Assembly (NCBI GenBank): GCA_023267535.1
Contig: JAHFNC010000002.1
Span: forward strand, 1-43,805
Source of the DNA: a bacterium
GTDB taxonomy: Bacteria; Patescibacteriota; Minisyncoccia; Phycocordibacterales; UBA5272
Direction: 5' to 3'
Length of the DNA: 43,805 nucleotides
This document shows positions 1 to 9,471 of this stretch, in pieces (position 1 is the first letter of the stretch; the number at the start of each line of letters is the position of its first letter). The notes beneath the pieces were generated by a model, which was not told the origin of the DNA, did no database searches, and saw nothing but the letters and a program-made list of their open reading frames with translations. A program made the position numbers and the translations under genes.

Positions 1-1
1 T

Positions 2-553
2 TTAGTTTCTTGGAGATTAGTATTTAAACCTTATCAAAAAGCAAGAATAATGAATTTTATATATCCTTTAAGAGATATAAGAGGGACTGGTTACAACGCC
101 TTTCAAGCTACCATTGCTGTTGGCTCAGGTGGATTATTGGGAAAAGGGGCAGGATACGGCACACAGTCTCGTCTTAATTTTCTTCCAGAATATAGAACTG
201 ACTTCGTCTTCGCAGCCTTTGCTGAAGAGTGGGGATTCTTGGGAACGATATTTTTATTTGTATTTTATTTTCTAATTTTGTATCGACTGGCCGTATTTGC
301 TAATCTAGCAGAAAGTAATTTTGAATCATTATTTAATTACGGGGTTATGGTTTGGTTTTTCTCTCATATCATAATAAATATTGGAATGAATATTGGAGTA
401 ATGCCGGTTACCGGAATCCCACTTCCGTTTATGAGTTACGGAGGATCACATATACTAGCTGAGTGTGTGGCCTTAGGTGTTTGTATGGGAATGAATAAAT
501 ACGGAAGAGCTGTCCATCGCAATCAAATGAAAAACGAGTTTTTGGGATTATAA
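2..553 (+). CDS. rodA: Rod shape-determining protein RodA / FtsW-SEDS family, 3' part (5' end outside window)
   Basis: Frame is open from base 2 (LVSWRLVFKPYQKARIMNFIYPLRDIRGTGYNAFQATIAVGSGGLLGKG...); SEDS motifs YNAxQAxIAVGSGG and PFMSYGGS. Confidence 0.9.
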   Translation, partial: LVSWRLVFKPYQKARIMNFIYPLRDIRGTGYNAFQATIAVGSGGLLGKGAGYGTQSRLNFLPEYRTDFVFAAFAEEWGFLGTIFLFVFYFLILYRLAVFANLAESNFESLFNYGVMVWFFSHIIINIGMNIGVMPVTGIPLPFMSYGGSHILAECVALGVCMGMNKYGRAVHRNQMKNEFLGL

Positions 554-1681
554 TAGAAATCCAAACTGGTCGATTGGTAGATTGTTGTACACTGCCAAAG
601 TTTTTTCCATCATATTTTCTATACTAAATCTTTTCATTAGTTTTTCTCTTCTCTCTATAGAAACTGTGATAGGGTTATTTATGAATTGAGATAAAGCGCT
701 TATCATTTCGTGAGGGTTATCTATGTTTACTAGTTTTGTATAAACGTCATTTTCTAAGACTTCTGGTATACCTCCAACTTTATGAGCAATAATTGGAAGT
801 CCAGCATAAATAGCTTCCACGGCGACATACCCAAGAGCTTCTGTTCTAGAAGGTAGTAAAAATAAATCAAAAGATTTTAAATATCTAGAAGCTTCTTCTA
901 TGTGTCCATGAAGGAAGATTTTATCCTGAAGACCAAGAGATTTTATTTGATTTTGCAAATTCTCTCTTTGCTCTCCTTCACCCAATATATGATAAGTCCA
1001 ATTTAAATTTCTTATTTTTGATAGATTTTCAATAGCGATATCAAATCCTTTATTTTTGTGTAACTCTCCAATAGAGACAATCTTGATTCCAGTAGGAGTT
1101 TTTGTATCTTTAAAGAATTCCTCGTTGTCATAAAAATCCGGAGTCCTTATTCCGTTATGTATTATAAATATTTTTTTCTCTAAAAATTTTGGAGCATCAA
1201 GTGACATGAAAGTTACAAAAGATACGCAGATAGTTTTATGTGACAGAAAAGTGGTTATGTAGGCGATTAGTTTGATTATTTTCTTTTGATAATTTGGCCT
1301 AACTTCATTAAATGCCCAGCCGTGAGAAGTAAATATTATCTTTTTTACACCAGCAATTCTTCCGGCCAATGCCCCAATAGCGCCAATTTTTGAACTATTT
1401 AAATGTAAAATATCTGGTTTTTCCTTAAATAAAACTTTAAGCAAAAACCAAAAAGAATATAAATCGGAGTAGATAGATACATTTCTTTGTAAATGCGGTA
1501 CGGGAACAGTTTTTATATTTTCTTTTTTTAGTCTTTCAACCATTTCTCCGTTACCACCGAAAAACACTGTAATATCAAAGTTTTTATCATCTTTCAAGCT
1601 GTTAGCTATATCAAAAACATATTTCTGCGCTCCGCCCCAATTCGATTTTGTTATTACTAGAAATAATTTTGTTTTCTTCAT
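548..1681 (-). CDS. Glycosyltransferase family 4 (GT-B)
   Basis: KSNWGGAQKYVFDIA N-terminus, C-terminal FLLPSRTEALGYVAVEAIYAGLPIIAHKVGGIPEVL typical of GT4. Confidence 0.9.
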   Translation of the reverse strand: MKKTKLFLVITKSNWGGAQKYVFDIANSLKDDKNFDITVFFGGNGEMVERLKKENIKTVPVPHLQRNVSIYSDLYSFWFLLKVLFKEKPDILHLNSSKIGAIGALAGRIAGVKKIIFTSHGWAFNEVRPNYQKKIIKLIAYITTFLSHKTICVSFVTFMSLDAPKFLEKKIFIIHNGIRTPDFYDNEEFFKDTKTPTGIKIVSIGELHKNKGFDIAIENLSKIRNLNWTYHILGEGEQRENLQNQIKSLGLQDKIFLHGHIEEASRYLKSFDLFLLPSRTEALGYVAVEAIYAGLPIIAHKVGGIPEVLENDVYTKLVNIDNPHEMISALSQFINNPITVSIERREKLMKRFSIENMMEKTLAVYNNLPIDQFGFLL

Positions 1682-1686
1682 ATTCT

Positions 1687-1887
1687 TTATTTAACCATAC
1701 TATAATATGGGGCGGAGCATGGGAAGGGGGTCGGGGAAACGGAAGTTTCCCCGTGGAGGAAAAAAGTGAGCTTGCGAGCGTTAGAAACCGAGTGGTTTCT
1801 AAGGAGATATGACAATATCGACGCTTTGCCCCAATTGGATTTGGTGATGACAAGAAAGAGTTTTTGTGGTCTGGTTGTTTTTTTCAT
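1687..1887 (-). pseudogene. Degenerate duplicate of the 5' end of the adjacent glycosyltransferase gene, interrupted by GC-rich hairpins
   Basis: MKKTTRPQKLFLVITKSNWGKAS vs MKKTKLFLVITKSNWGGAQ in the intact gene; continuity then lost in hairpins (gaaaccgagtggtttc, cggggaaacggaagtttccccg). Confidence 0.6.
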
Positions 1888-1917
1888 TTTATGATAGGAT
1901 AAGATTAATTCTAAACA

Positions 1918-3276
1918 ATGTTGAGAATAAAATCAAAACAAATTGTTCTGTTGGTAGGGGATATTTTAGTTATATCCCTATCTTTGTATCTGGCTCTGTT
2001 TCTCAGGTTATTGTCAATTCCTACTGAAAGTTCTTTCATGATACATTTCAATATTTTTGTACCTATCTTTTTGGTATTACTTTCTTTTTATTTCAGCTTT
2101 GATTTTTATGATTTTGATCCTCTTGAAGTAAAGCTTCGACAATTTTCTAGACTTGTTAATATAAATATTTTTGTGGCCATAATCGGTTTTGTGTATTTTT
2201 ATTTATTTTCTACATCTCTTGTCTTTGCTCCGAAGACCATACTTATTCTTTATACCATAATTTCAACCATACTGATGGTTATGTGGAGATTTTTCCTAGG
2301 CCCATCATTTTTGAGACCACAAAAGAAAATTAAAACACTTCTCATCGCCCAAGGAGACGAATATCAAGAATTAAAAAATGTGGTAAACAGTCACAATTTT
2401 TATCCATTTTATTTTGTCTCTCATTTAGATATTAACGAAGAAGAATTAGGGGATGACGATACAACTTTGTTAAAATTAAAACAAATTCTTGATGAAAACG
2501 AAATATCACAAGTGGTGGTTGATATTCGCGACGCTAGAACCAATATGTTACTTCCGTATCTTTACAATTTGGCTTCACAGAGAAAGATTCATGTATTTGA
2601 TGCCGCTATGGTTTATCAAGATATTCTAAAAAAGATGCCAATGCGTGGAGTTGGTCATTTTTGGTTTTTTGAATCAGTTCATTTAAATATAAATGCTTAT
2701 GAAGCCGTTAAAAGATTTTTGGATATTGTTTTAGCGCTACCTGTTTTAGCTATATGGATTGTTCTTCATCCTTTTGTTTCTTTAGCCATAAAGTTAGACA
2801 GTAAGGGGGATGTTTTTATTGCTCAGGAAAGATATGGATTTGGTGGGAAAATTATTAAGCTTTACAAATATCGCACTATGTCTTTCTCCGATTCTGGTAA
2901 ATGGTTGAAAGATAAAGATAACACAAATAAAGTTACTAAGGTTGGATTCTTTTTAAGAAAGTCTCGTCTCGATGAATTACCACAAGTTCTTTCAATAATA
3001 TTAGGTGACCTGTCTTTCATTGGACCAAGACCAGATATGTTAGCACTGGGCGGACAATTATCGGCCACGATTCCTTTTTATATGATGCGTTATACTGTTC
3101 GTCCAGGTCTATCAGGATGGGCTCAGACCAATCAAATTTCTCCGCCACAATCTCTAGAAGAAACTAAAATTCGTCTACAATATGATTTGTATTATGTAAA
3201 AAATAGATCACTACTTCTAGATTTAGTTATTCTCTTTAGAACCGTTAAAGTTCTTGTTCTTAGAACTGGAATGTAG
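1918..3276 (+). CDS. Sugar transferase (polyprenyl glycosylphosphotransferase, WcaJ/PglC-like)
   Basis: N-terminal TM helices; C-terminal KRFLDIVLALPVLA...YKYRTM...KSRLDELPQVLSIILGDLSFIGPRPD...RPGLSGWAQ. Confidence 0.95.
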   Translation: MLRIKSKQIVLLVGDILVISLSLYLALFLRLLSIPTESSFMIHFNIFVPIFLVLLSFYFSFDFYDFDPLEVKLRQFSRLVNINIFVAIIGFVYFYLFSTSLVFAPKTILILYTIISTILMVMWRFFLGPSFLRPQKKIKTLLIAQGDEYQELKNVVNSHNFYPFYFVSHLDINEEELGDDDTTLLKLKQILDENEISQVVVDIRDARTNMLLPYLYNLASQRKIHVFDAAMVYQDILKKMPMRGVGHFWFFESVHLNINAYEAVKRFLDIVLALPVLAIWIVLHPFVSLAIKLDSKGDVFIAQERYGFGGKIIKLYKYRTMSFSDSGKWLKDKDNTNKVTKVGFFLRKSRLDELPQVLSIILGDLSFIGPRPDMLALGGQLSATIPFYMMRYTVRPGLSGWAQTNQISPPQSLEETKIRLQYDLYYVKNRSLLLDLVILFRTVKVLVLRTGM

Positions 3277-3349
3277 CATTTAAATATTAAATAAATTATT
3301 TTTATGGATTTTTCTTGATTCTTTTCTATTTCTAATTTATATTGTAGTA

Positions 3350-4408
3350 ATGTCTCATAAAATATTTATAACAGGGGGTTCTGGTTATGTCGGCGCAATG
3401 CTTGCCGATCAATTCGCTAAGCGCGACGATGTTTCAGCTATTTGCATACTAGATAAGGAACCAGAAACAGATATTACCAGAAACAATGTAAACAAAAATA
3501 AAATTACATTTTTGCATTCCAATACTAGCGATGAATCATGGCAAGATAAATTAAAAGAATTTGCACCTGACGTTGTTGTTCATACTGCTTGGCAAATTCG
3601 TCATATGTACGGCAAAGAAAAAACAGAATGGAAATGGAATGTTGATGGGTCAGATGATATTTTTGATTTTGCTTTCAATACACACTCTGTCAAAAAATTA
3701 ATTTATTTTTCCACAGTCGCTTCTTACGGCTCTTTTCCTGATAACTCAATGAGTCATTTTTACAAAGAGTCAGAATCATTTAGAGTCACTGATTATTTAT
3801 ATGCTGAAGAAAAAAGGATTGTTGAAGAGCACTTAGAAGAGAAATACAAGAAAGCAAAAAGTAGCGGATGGAACGGGCAAGTATTTATTTTGCGTCCTGC
3901 TGCTATCACTGGTCCACGTGGCAGATATGACCGCATTCGTTTCGGACTTCAGTCAGCACTATCAGGTCAACTTGAATCTAAAGGAGTTTACAGAATAATA
4001 AAACTACTAACAGCCGTTGTTCCGGTTACTCCAAAATGGTTAAGACAATATATACACGAAGACGATGTCACAGACATTGTGGCTTTGCTTTCATTTAATA
4101 ATTTAGAAGGTAGCTATGAAGTGTTTAATATTTCTCCACCAGGGGATGTGGTTTACGGAAAAGATATGGCAAAAGCTGTTGGCAAAAGACCAATTAGAAT
4201 TTATCCTTGGATGGCGCGCGTCGCTTTCTTTATCTTTTGGCATTCAACTAGAGGAAAGGTTCCGACATCTCCTGGAAGTTGGAAAGGGTATTCATACCCA
4301 ATTGCGGTGGACGGTTCTAAATTAACAAAACAATACGGATTTAATTATAAATTTGAAAGCAAAGATGCTTTTGTTAAAAACGAAGGAAGATATAAAGTTG
4401 CTATATAG
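3350..4408 (+). CDS. NAD-dependent epimerase/dehydratase (extended SDR)
   Basis: ITGGSGYVGAMLADQ Rossmann motif, YLYAEEKRIVE, LRPAAITGPRGRYD. Confidence 0.9.
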   Translation: MSHKIFITGGSGYVGAMLADQFAKRDDVSAICILDKEPETDITRNNVNKNKITFLHSNTSDESWQDKLKEFAPDVVVHTAWQIRHMYGKEKTEWKWNVDGSDDIFDFAFNTHSVKKLIYFSTVASYGSFPDNSMSHFYKESESFRVTDYLYAEEKRIVEEHLEEKYKKAKSSGWNGQVFILRPAAITGPRGRYDRIRFGLQSALSGQLESKGVYRIIKLLTAVVPVTPKWLRQYIHEDDVTDIVALLSFNNLEGSYEVFNISPPGDVVYGKDMAKAVGKRPIRIYPWMARVAFFIFWHSTRGKVPTSPGSWKGYSYPIAVDGSKLTKQYGFNYKFESKDAFVKNEGRYKVAI

Positions 4409-4463
4409 AGTCTAAAACGGTTTGTTTGCAAAAAGTGCCGAAATAATGTATTATTTACGGACT

Positions 4464-5096
4464 ATGATTACGATAAATACAGAAGCTCGTGCCCCAAAAG
4501 AGACCAAAAGAGATGGTTTTATTCCTGCTGTTTATTATGGCGCACATGCAAAATCAACCCCAATTTTTATAAACGAAATAGAATTTAAAAAAGCTTTTCA
4601 TGAAGCTGGAGAATCAACTGTTATTACTCTAAAAACAGAACACGGTAATGAACAAGCCCTAATTCACGATGTTTGGACTGACCCAGTCAAGGATAATCCA
4701 AGACATGTGGATTTTTATATTGTTGAAAAAGGACAGAAGATTGAAGTTCACGTTCCGATTACATTTATTGGTGATTCACAAGCTGTGAAAGAGGGTGGGG
4801 TTTTGGTAAAAGTTTTACACGAACTTTATGTTCAAGGTGATTCCGCTTCTACTCCACACGAAATTTCTGTAGATATTTCATCTCTTGTTACCAAGGATAG
4901 CGTTATTTGTGCTAAAGATTTAGTTCTTCCAAAGGGAGTTACTCTATATCACGTAAATGAAGATGATATTGTGGCATCAATCGCTGAAGCTAAAGAAGAA
5001 TTAGAAGAGCCGGTGACCGCTGTTGATCTTTCAGCAATTGAAGTTGAAAAGAAAGGAAAGAAAGAAGAGGAGGGAGCAACTACTGAAGCTGAATAA
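4464..5096 (+). CDS. rplY: 50S ribosomal protein L25/general stress protein Ctc
   Basis: MITINTEARAPKETKRDGFIPAVYYG...; two-domain Ctc-type L25 with acidic tail; internal ATG preferred over track start at 4422. Confidence 0.9.
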   Translation: MITINTEARAPKETKRDGFIPAVYYGAHAKSTPIFINEIEFKKAFHEAGESTVITLKTEHGNEQALIHDVWTDPVKDNPRHVDFYIVEKGQKIEVHVPITFIGDSQAVKEGGVLVKVLHELYVQGDSASTPHEISVDISSLVTKDSVICAKDLVLPKGVTLYHVNEDDIVASIAEAKEELEEPVTAVDLSAIEVEKKGKKEEEGATTEAE

Positions 5097-5186
5097 TTTT
5101 TTCTTTTTTAAATATGTGTTTTTAGAACAACCAAATATTAAAATATTTGGTTGTTCTAATATTTGATATCTTGGTATAATGTCCTA

Positions 5187-6464
5187 ATGAAGCGAACTAT
5201 CGCATTTTTTGTTTTTTTGTCTTTTTTGACCTTTTCCCATAATGTCGTTTTTGCGCAGCTAAAAACAAAGGCTCAATTAGAGGCCGAGCTAAAAGACCTA
5301 GAAGCTCAGATAGAACAACATAAAAAAAATATTGCCGAGACTCAAAAACAAGGAGCTTCGCTCTCTAGAGATATTTCTGTGCTTAATCAGCAAATAAAAC
5401 AAAGCCAAGCACAAATAAAACTTCACGAAGCGACCATTGTAAAACTTGATGACAATATTTCTGAGAAAGATAAAACCATTGGAATGTTAAACGACAAGAT
5501 GAGTAGAGAAAAAGATTCTCTAGCTCAGATTATGAGAAAGAGTTTATTTTTGGATAATTACTCACTGCTCGATTTTTCTTTGCAGAGTCAAACACTATCT
5601 AATTTTTTTGCTGACTCTGATGCCTTTCTGTCATTACAGCGAGCACTCAATCAGTCCTTTGCTCAAATTCGTAGCACTGAAGATGATTTAAATAAAGTAA
5701 AAACTGAATTGATTGATACAAAATTTGAAGAGGTGTCTATAAAAAATGCCAAGCTTTTAGAAAAAAAGAAAGTAGAAACCAATCAGAAAGCCAAAACAAC
5801 ATTATTAGTTGAAACCAAAGGACAAGAAGCGGTTTATAAAAAATTATTAACCGATAAAGAAAAACAAGCTGCTCAAATTAGAGCCGCACTCTTCGAACTT
5901 TCTGGTGCCAAGTCAATTAATTTCGGACAAGCTTATGATTTAGCGGTAAAAGCACAACAAGCAACTGGAATAAGACCAGCTTTTCTTCTGGGGTTAATTA
6001 CTGTTGAAAGTAATCTTGGACAAAATGTTGGAAAGGGAACATGGACAGTTGATATGCATCCAACTCGTGACCAGCCAGTTTTTAAAACTATATGTGCTCA
6101 ACTTGGATTAAATCCAGATGATATGCCAGTTTCCAAAAAGCAATGGTATGGTTACGGTGGAGCGATGGGTCCAGCTCAGTTTATTCCGTCTACTTGGGTA
6201 CTATATCAATCTCGTGTTGCTAAAATAACAGGAAACAATCCACCGAATCCTTGGGCACCATCTGATGCCTTTATGGCGGCCGCCCTTTACTTAACAGACA
6301 GTGGAGCGGTATCTGGAAATAGAACTTCCGAACACAGAGCGGCGATGTGTTATTTGGCAGGGTGTGGTAATGCTAAAAAAGCTTCTCTTCAGTTCTATGG
6401 CAACGATGTTTTGTCTTACGCTGATAAATATGAGGCTCAAATTAAGATATTACAGGGCAATTAA
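5187..6464 (+). CDS. Secreted coiled-coil protein with C-terminal MltB-like lytic transglycosylase domain
   Basis: Signal peptide MKRTIAFFVFLSFLTFSHNVVFA, long coiled coil, GYGGAMGPAQFIPSTW motif; ATG 5187 preceded by TATAAT-N6. Confidence 0.85.
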   Translation: MKRTIAFFVFLSFLTFSHNVVFAQLKTKAQLEAELKDLEAQIEQHKKNIAETQKQGASLSRDISVLNQQIKQSQAQIKLHEATIVKLDDNISEKDKTIGMLNDKMSREKDSLAQIMRKSLFLDNYSLLDFSLQSQTLSNFFADSDAFLSLQRALNQSFAQIRSTEDDLNKVKTELIDTKFEEVSIKNAKLLEKKKVETNQKAKTTLLVETKGQEAVYKKLLTDKEKQAAQIRAALFELSGAKSINFGQAYDLAVKAQQATGIRPAFLLGLITVESNLGQNVGKGTWTVDMHPTRDQPVFKTICAQLGLNPDDMPVSKKQWYGYGGAMGPAQFIPSTWVLYQSRVAKITGNNPPNPWAPSDAFMAAALYLTDSGAVSGNRTSEHRAAMCYLAGCGNAKKASLQFYGNDVLSYADKYEAQIKILQGN

Positions 6465-6646
6465 AATAAGCTAATTAACGACGCAAGGTGAGAGAAGTGA
6501 AAAAGTAATCTTTTACATTTCCGAGCCGAGGAGTTAAAAAGGTTCAATACCTCGTCAGCTTGCTGCGAGGAACCTTTAATTTAAAGGGTGGTTTTGCGAA
6601 AAAGCCTGTTGCGTTATGACTAATATTGTGTTAGTATATTTTAATT

Positions 6647-6853
6647 ATGAAGAAAGATACTCATCCAGCATATTTTGATAAGGTTACAGCTACTTGCGCT
6701 TGTGGCGCTAAGTATGTTGTTGGTGCTACTGCAGAAAAAGTAAATGTTGAAATCTGTTCAGCTTGCCATCCTTTCTATACGGGACAGGATAAGGTGCTTG
6801 ATACAACCGGCCGTGTAGACCGTTTCAAAAAAAGAGTGGCTGCTAAAAAGTAG
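6647..6853 (+). CDS. rpmE: 50S ribosomal protein L31
   Basis: MKKDTHPAYFDKVTATCACGAKYVVGAT...CSACHPFYTGQ; zinc-binding L31. Confidence 0.95.
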   Translation: MKKDTHPAYFDKVTATCACGAKYVVGATAEKVNVEICSACHPFYTGQDKVLDTTGRVDRFKKRVAAKK

Positions 6854-6962
6854 TTCATCTACTTTGTTGCGGAGCCTCTCTCGCTCGTCAACATAGCACT
6901 AACTATGTCTCCTCTCTCGTTTCTCCGCGTCGCGTATATGAACCATTTTTAGCAGCCACTTT
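6831..6962. repeat. Hairpin element copy A (downstream of rpmE)
   Basis: Outer arms aaagagtggctgctaaaaa / tttttagcagccacttt; core atctactttgttgc ... cgtcgcgtatatgaac; left arm overlaps the last rpmE codons. Confidence 0.8.
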
Positions 6963-7035
6963 GTGAGCTGTGTCTATTTCCACTTTGTTTCTGACTTCTT
7001 AGAAATCGCTGTGTGTTAAAATAATAACTACAACC

Positions 7036-8004
7036 ATGGAATTAGAAGATTTCAAATCAAATCATCGCACTGCCTATCTCGCCCAAGAATACGAGCGACT
7101 TTTAAGAGATGAAAAAGATTCTGAAGAATTACTGAAAGATGAAAGTATGCGCGAACTTGCTGAAGTAGAGTTATCTAATATCTCTGTTCAGAAAGATGCA
7201 CTCTTTAAACAAATGTCTGAGATTGCCGAGAAAGAAAAAGAAGAAGAATCAATTCCTAAAGCTTTGATATTAGAAATCTCAGCAGGCGCAGGTGGAGACG
7301 AAGCCACATTATTTGCTGCAGAACTTGCTAGTGCTTATGGAATATATTGCGAAGCGCACAAAATAGGTTTTGAAAAAGTGGATGACTCTATATCTGATGT
7401 TGGTGGTTACAAATCAGTTTCTTTTGAAATAAAAGGTAAGGGTGCTTGGGAGGATTTTCAATTTGAAGGAGGAGTCCACAGGGTACAAAGAATTCCCGAC
7501 ACCGAAAAAAATGGTCGTGTCCATACTTCCACTATTACTGTTTCTATAATGCCAATCAGAGAAAAGAAAAATGTAACTATAAATATGGCTGATGTTGAAT
7601 TTGAAACTTCACGAAGTGGTGGAGCAGGGGGGCAAAATGTGAACAAAGTAGAAACTGCGGTGCGTGTTATTCACAAGCCAACTGGTATTGCTATTCGTTG
7701 TACCATTGAACGAAGCCAGTTAAAAAATAAAGAAAGAGCTTTGCAAATGCTTCAAGCAAAATTAGACCAACTAGAAGCCGAAAGAGAAGGAAAAGATTTT
7801 CGTGGTGAGAAGCGTTCACAAGTAGGAACAGGTGATAGAAGTGAAAAAATAAGAACTTATAATTTCCCACAAGATAGAATCACCGACCACAGAATCAAAC
7901 AATCATTCCATGGACTTCCAAAAATTATGGAAGGAAATTTAGAACCAATTTTTGAAGCCCTAAAGAATTTTGACGGCGAATTTTCAGAAGGGGATACAGA
8001 ATAA
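7036..8004 (+). CDS. prfA: Peptide chain release factor 1 (short N-terminus)
   Basis: [27 protein letters not shown] (GGQ motif), [26 protein letters not shown]. Confidence 0.93.
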   Translation: MELEDFKSNHRTAYLAQEYERLLRDEKDSEELLKDESMRELAEVELSNISVQKDALFKQMSEIAEKEKEEESIPKALILEISAGAGGDEATLFAAELASAYGIYCEAHKIGFEKVDDSISDVGGYKSVSFEIKGKGAWEDFQFEGGVHRVQRIPDTEKNGRVHTSTITVSIMPIREKKNVTINMADVEFETSRSGGAGGQNVNKVETAVRVIHKPTGIAIRCTIERSQLKNKERALQMLQAKLDQLEAEREGKDFRGEKRSQVGTGDRSEKIRTYNFPQDRITDHRIKQSFHGLPKIMEGNLEPIFEALKNFDGEFSEGDTE

Positions 8005-8040
8005 TTATTTTGCCTATTTTGGCACTTTGTGTTAGTATTT

Positions 8041-8270
8041 TAGACATTACATCCAATCGGGCAAATCAGGATTTGGACACCTGAGCATTCATTTTTAAGC
8101 TAAAGGACGCGCAGTCAACACTGCATAAGGAAAAATGATTTGTGGCACGAGTGAGTGTTATATTATCAAACCAGACTCTAGACATTAGACTCTAGACTTT
8201 AGAAACATTTATAAAGTAAATGTTTCTGGGTCATCTAATGTCTAAAGTCTATCAACTAACAACTATCAAA
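8041..8270 (+). promoter_or_regulatory. Structured 5' leader of rpsB
   Basis: Hairpins gcagt-caac-actgc inside tcattttt...aaaaatga; agaaacattta-taaag-taaatgtttct; direct repeat AGACTCTAGAC x2; alternative complementary segments. Confidence 0.5.
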
Positions 8271-8272
8271 AT

Positions 8273-8953
8273 ATGTCAGCAATAACAATAGAAGCTTTAA
8301 AGAAAGCAGGTCTTCAGTATGGTTATTCCCGTACTCGTCGCCACCCATCAACTAAATCATATATAGAATCCAATAATAATGGTGTTGATTTCATAAACTT
8401 AGATATTACTAAGAAGCAATTAGAAGAAGCTATTCTGTTTCTAAAGTCATTACACAGCGCTGGAAAAGTAATTCTTTTCGTCGGTGTTAAGCCAGAAATA
8501 AGACAACTTATAAAAGAGACAGCACTTTCTCTTAATATGCCGTATGTTGCTGAGAGATTTATCGGCGGAACTCTTACTAACTTCCCACAAATCAAAAAGC
8601 GTGTAGAAAGATTACATGACCTATTAAGAAAGAAAGAAAAAGGAGAACTTTCTGTTTACACCAAGAAGGAGCAACTTCTTTTCCAAAGAGAAATGGATAA
8701 TCTAGACCACGATTTCGGAGGAATTTCTACAATGAATAATTTACCAGCCGCAGTTGTCATCATTGATCCTCGTTACGAAGAAATTTGTGTAAAGGAAGCG
8801 CTTCGTTGTCACATACCTGTGGTTGCACTTTTAAACACGGATTGTAAACTTGAAAATATTGAGTATCCAATCGTTGGTAATGACGGTGCAGTATCTCCTG
8901 TTCGTTTTGTTTTAGAAACTATCAAGGAAACTCTACAACAAGAAATTCAATAA
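8273..8953 (+). CDS. rpsB: 30S ribosomal protein S2
   Basis: AERFIGGTLTNFPQIKKRV...LPAAVVIIDPRYEEICVKEALRCHIPVVALLNTDC. Confidence 0.95.
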   Translation: MSAITIEALKKAGLQYGYSRTRRHPSTKSYIESNNNGVDFINLDITKKQLEEAILFLKSLHSAGKVILFVGVKPEIRQLIKETALSLNMPYVAERFIGGTLTNFPQIKKRVERLHDLLRKKEKGELSVYTKKEQLLFQREMDNLDHDFGGISTMNNLPAAVVIIDPRYEEICVKEALRCHIPVVALLNTDCKLENIEYPIVGNDGAVSPVRFVLETIKETLQQEIQ

Positions 8954-8979
8954 TTATAAACTAAAAAATATTTATATCT

Positions 8980-9447
8980 ATGGACACAATAAAAGAACTT
9001 CGTGAAGAAACAGGATTATCATTTGCACAAATTAAAAAAGCGTTAGAAGACGCCGGAGGGGACAAAGAAAAGGCAAGAGTGATTCTTGCAGAATTTTCTG
9101 CTGTTCAAGCTGAAAAGAAAGCTGACCGCGAACTAGGGGCTGGAGTTATCGCTTCTTATATCCACGGAACAGGAACAACTGGAGTATTGCTACATTTGGG
9201 CTGTGAGACCGATTTCGTGGCTAAGAACGAGGAATTTAAGGCTTTGGCATATGATATAGCTATGCATATCGCTGCTATGTCACCAACCTCAATTAATAAT
9301 GAAGACGGACTAGGAGAAGAAACCGCCCTTTTAAAGCAACCTTTTGTTAAGGATTCATCAATTACAGTGGAAGAAAGAATAGCTCAAGCTATTCAAAAAT
9401 TCGGTGAAAATACAAAGGTCATTAGATTTACTCGCTACACTGTTTAG
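8980..9447 (+). CDS. tsf: Elongation factor Ts (short form)
   Basis: MDTIKELREETGLSFAQIKKALEDAGGDKEKARVIL...GCETDFVAKNEEFK. Confidence 0.95.
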   Translation: MDTIKELREETGLSFAQIKKALEDAGGDKEKARVILAEFSAVQAEKKADRELGAGVIASYIHGTGTTGVLLHLGCETDFVAKNEEFKALAYDIAMHIAAMSPTSINNEDGLGEETALLKQPFVKDSSITVEERIAQAIQKFGENTKVIRFTRYTV

Positions 9448-9471
9448 TGTGGTTTGTTATAATTAAACTCT

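Noticed and set aside
7036-8004. Possible RF2 or a UGA-recoding signature
   Set aside because: Motifs ([26 protein letters not shown]) are RF1-like; no in-frame TGA readthrough noticed in the genes inspected
8323-8595. Antisense ORF over rpsB
   Set aside because: No supporting signal; rpsB frame is certain
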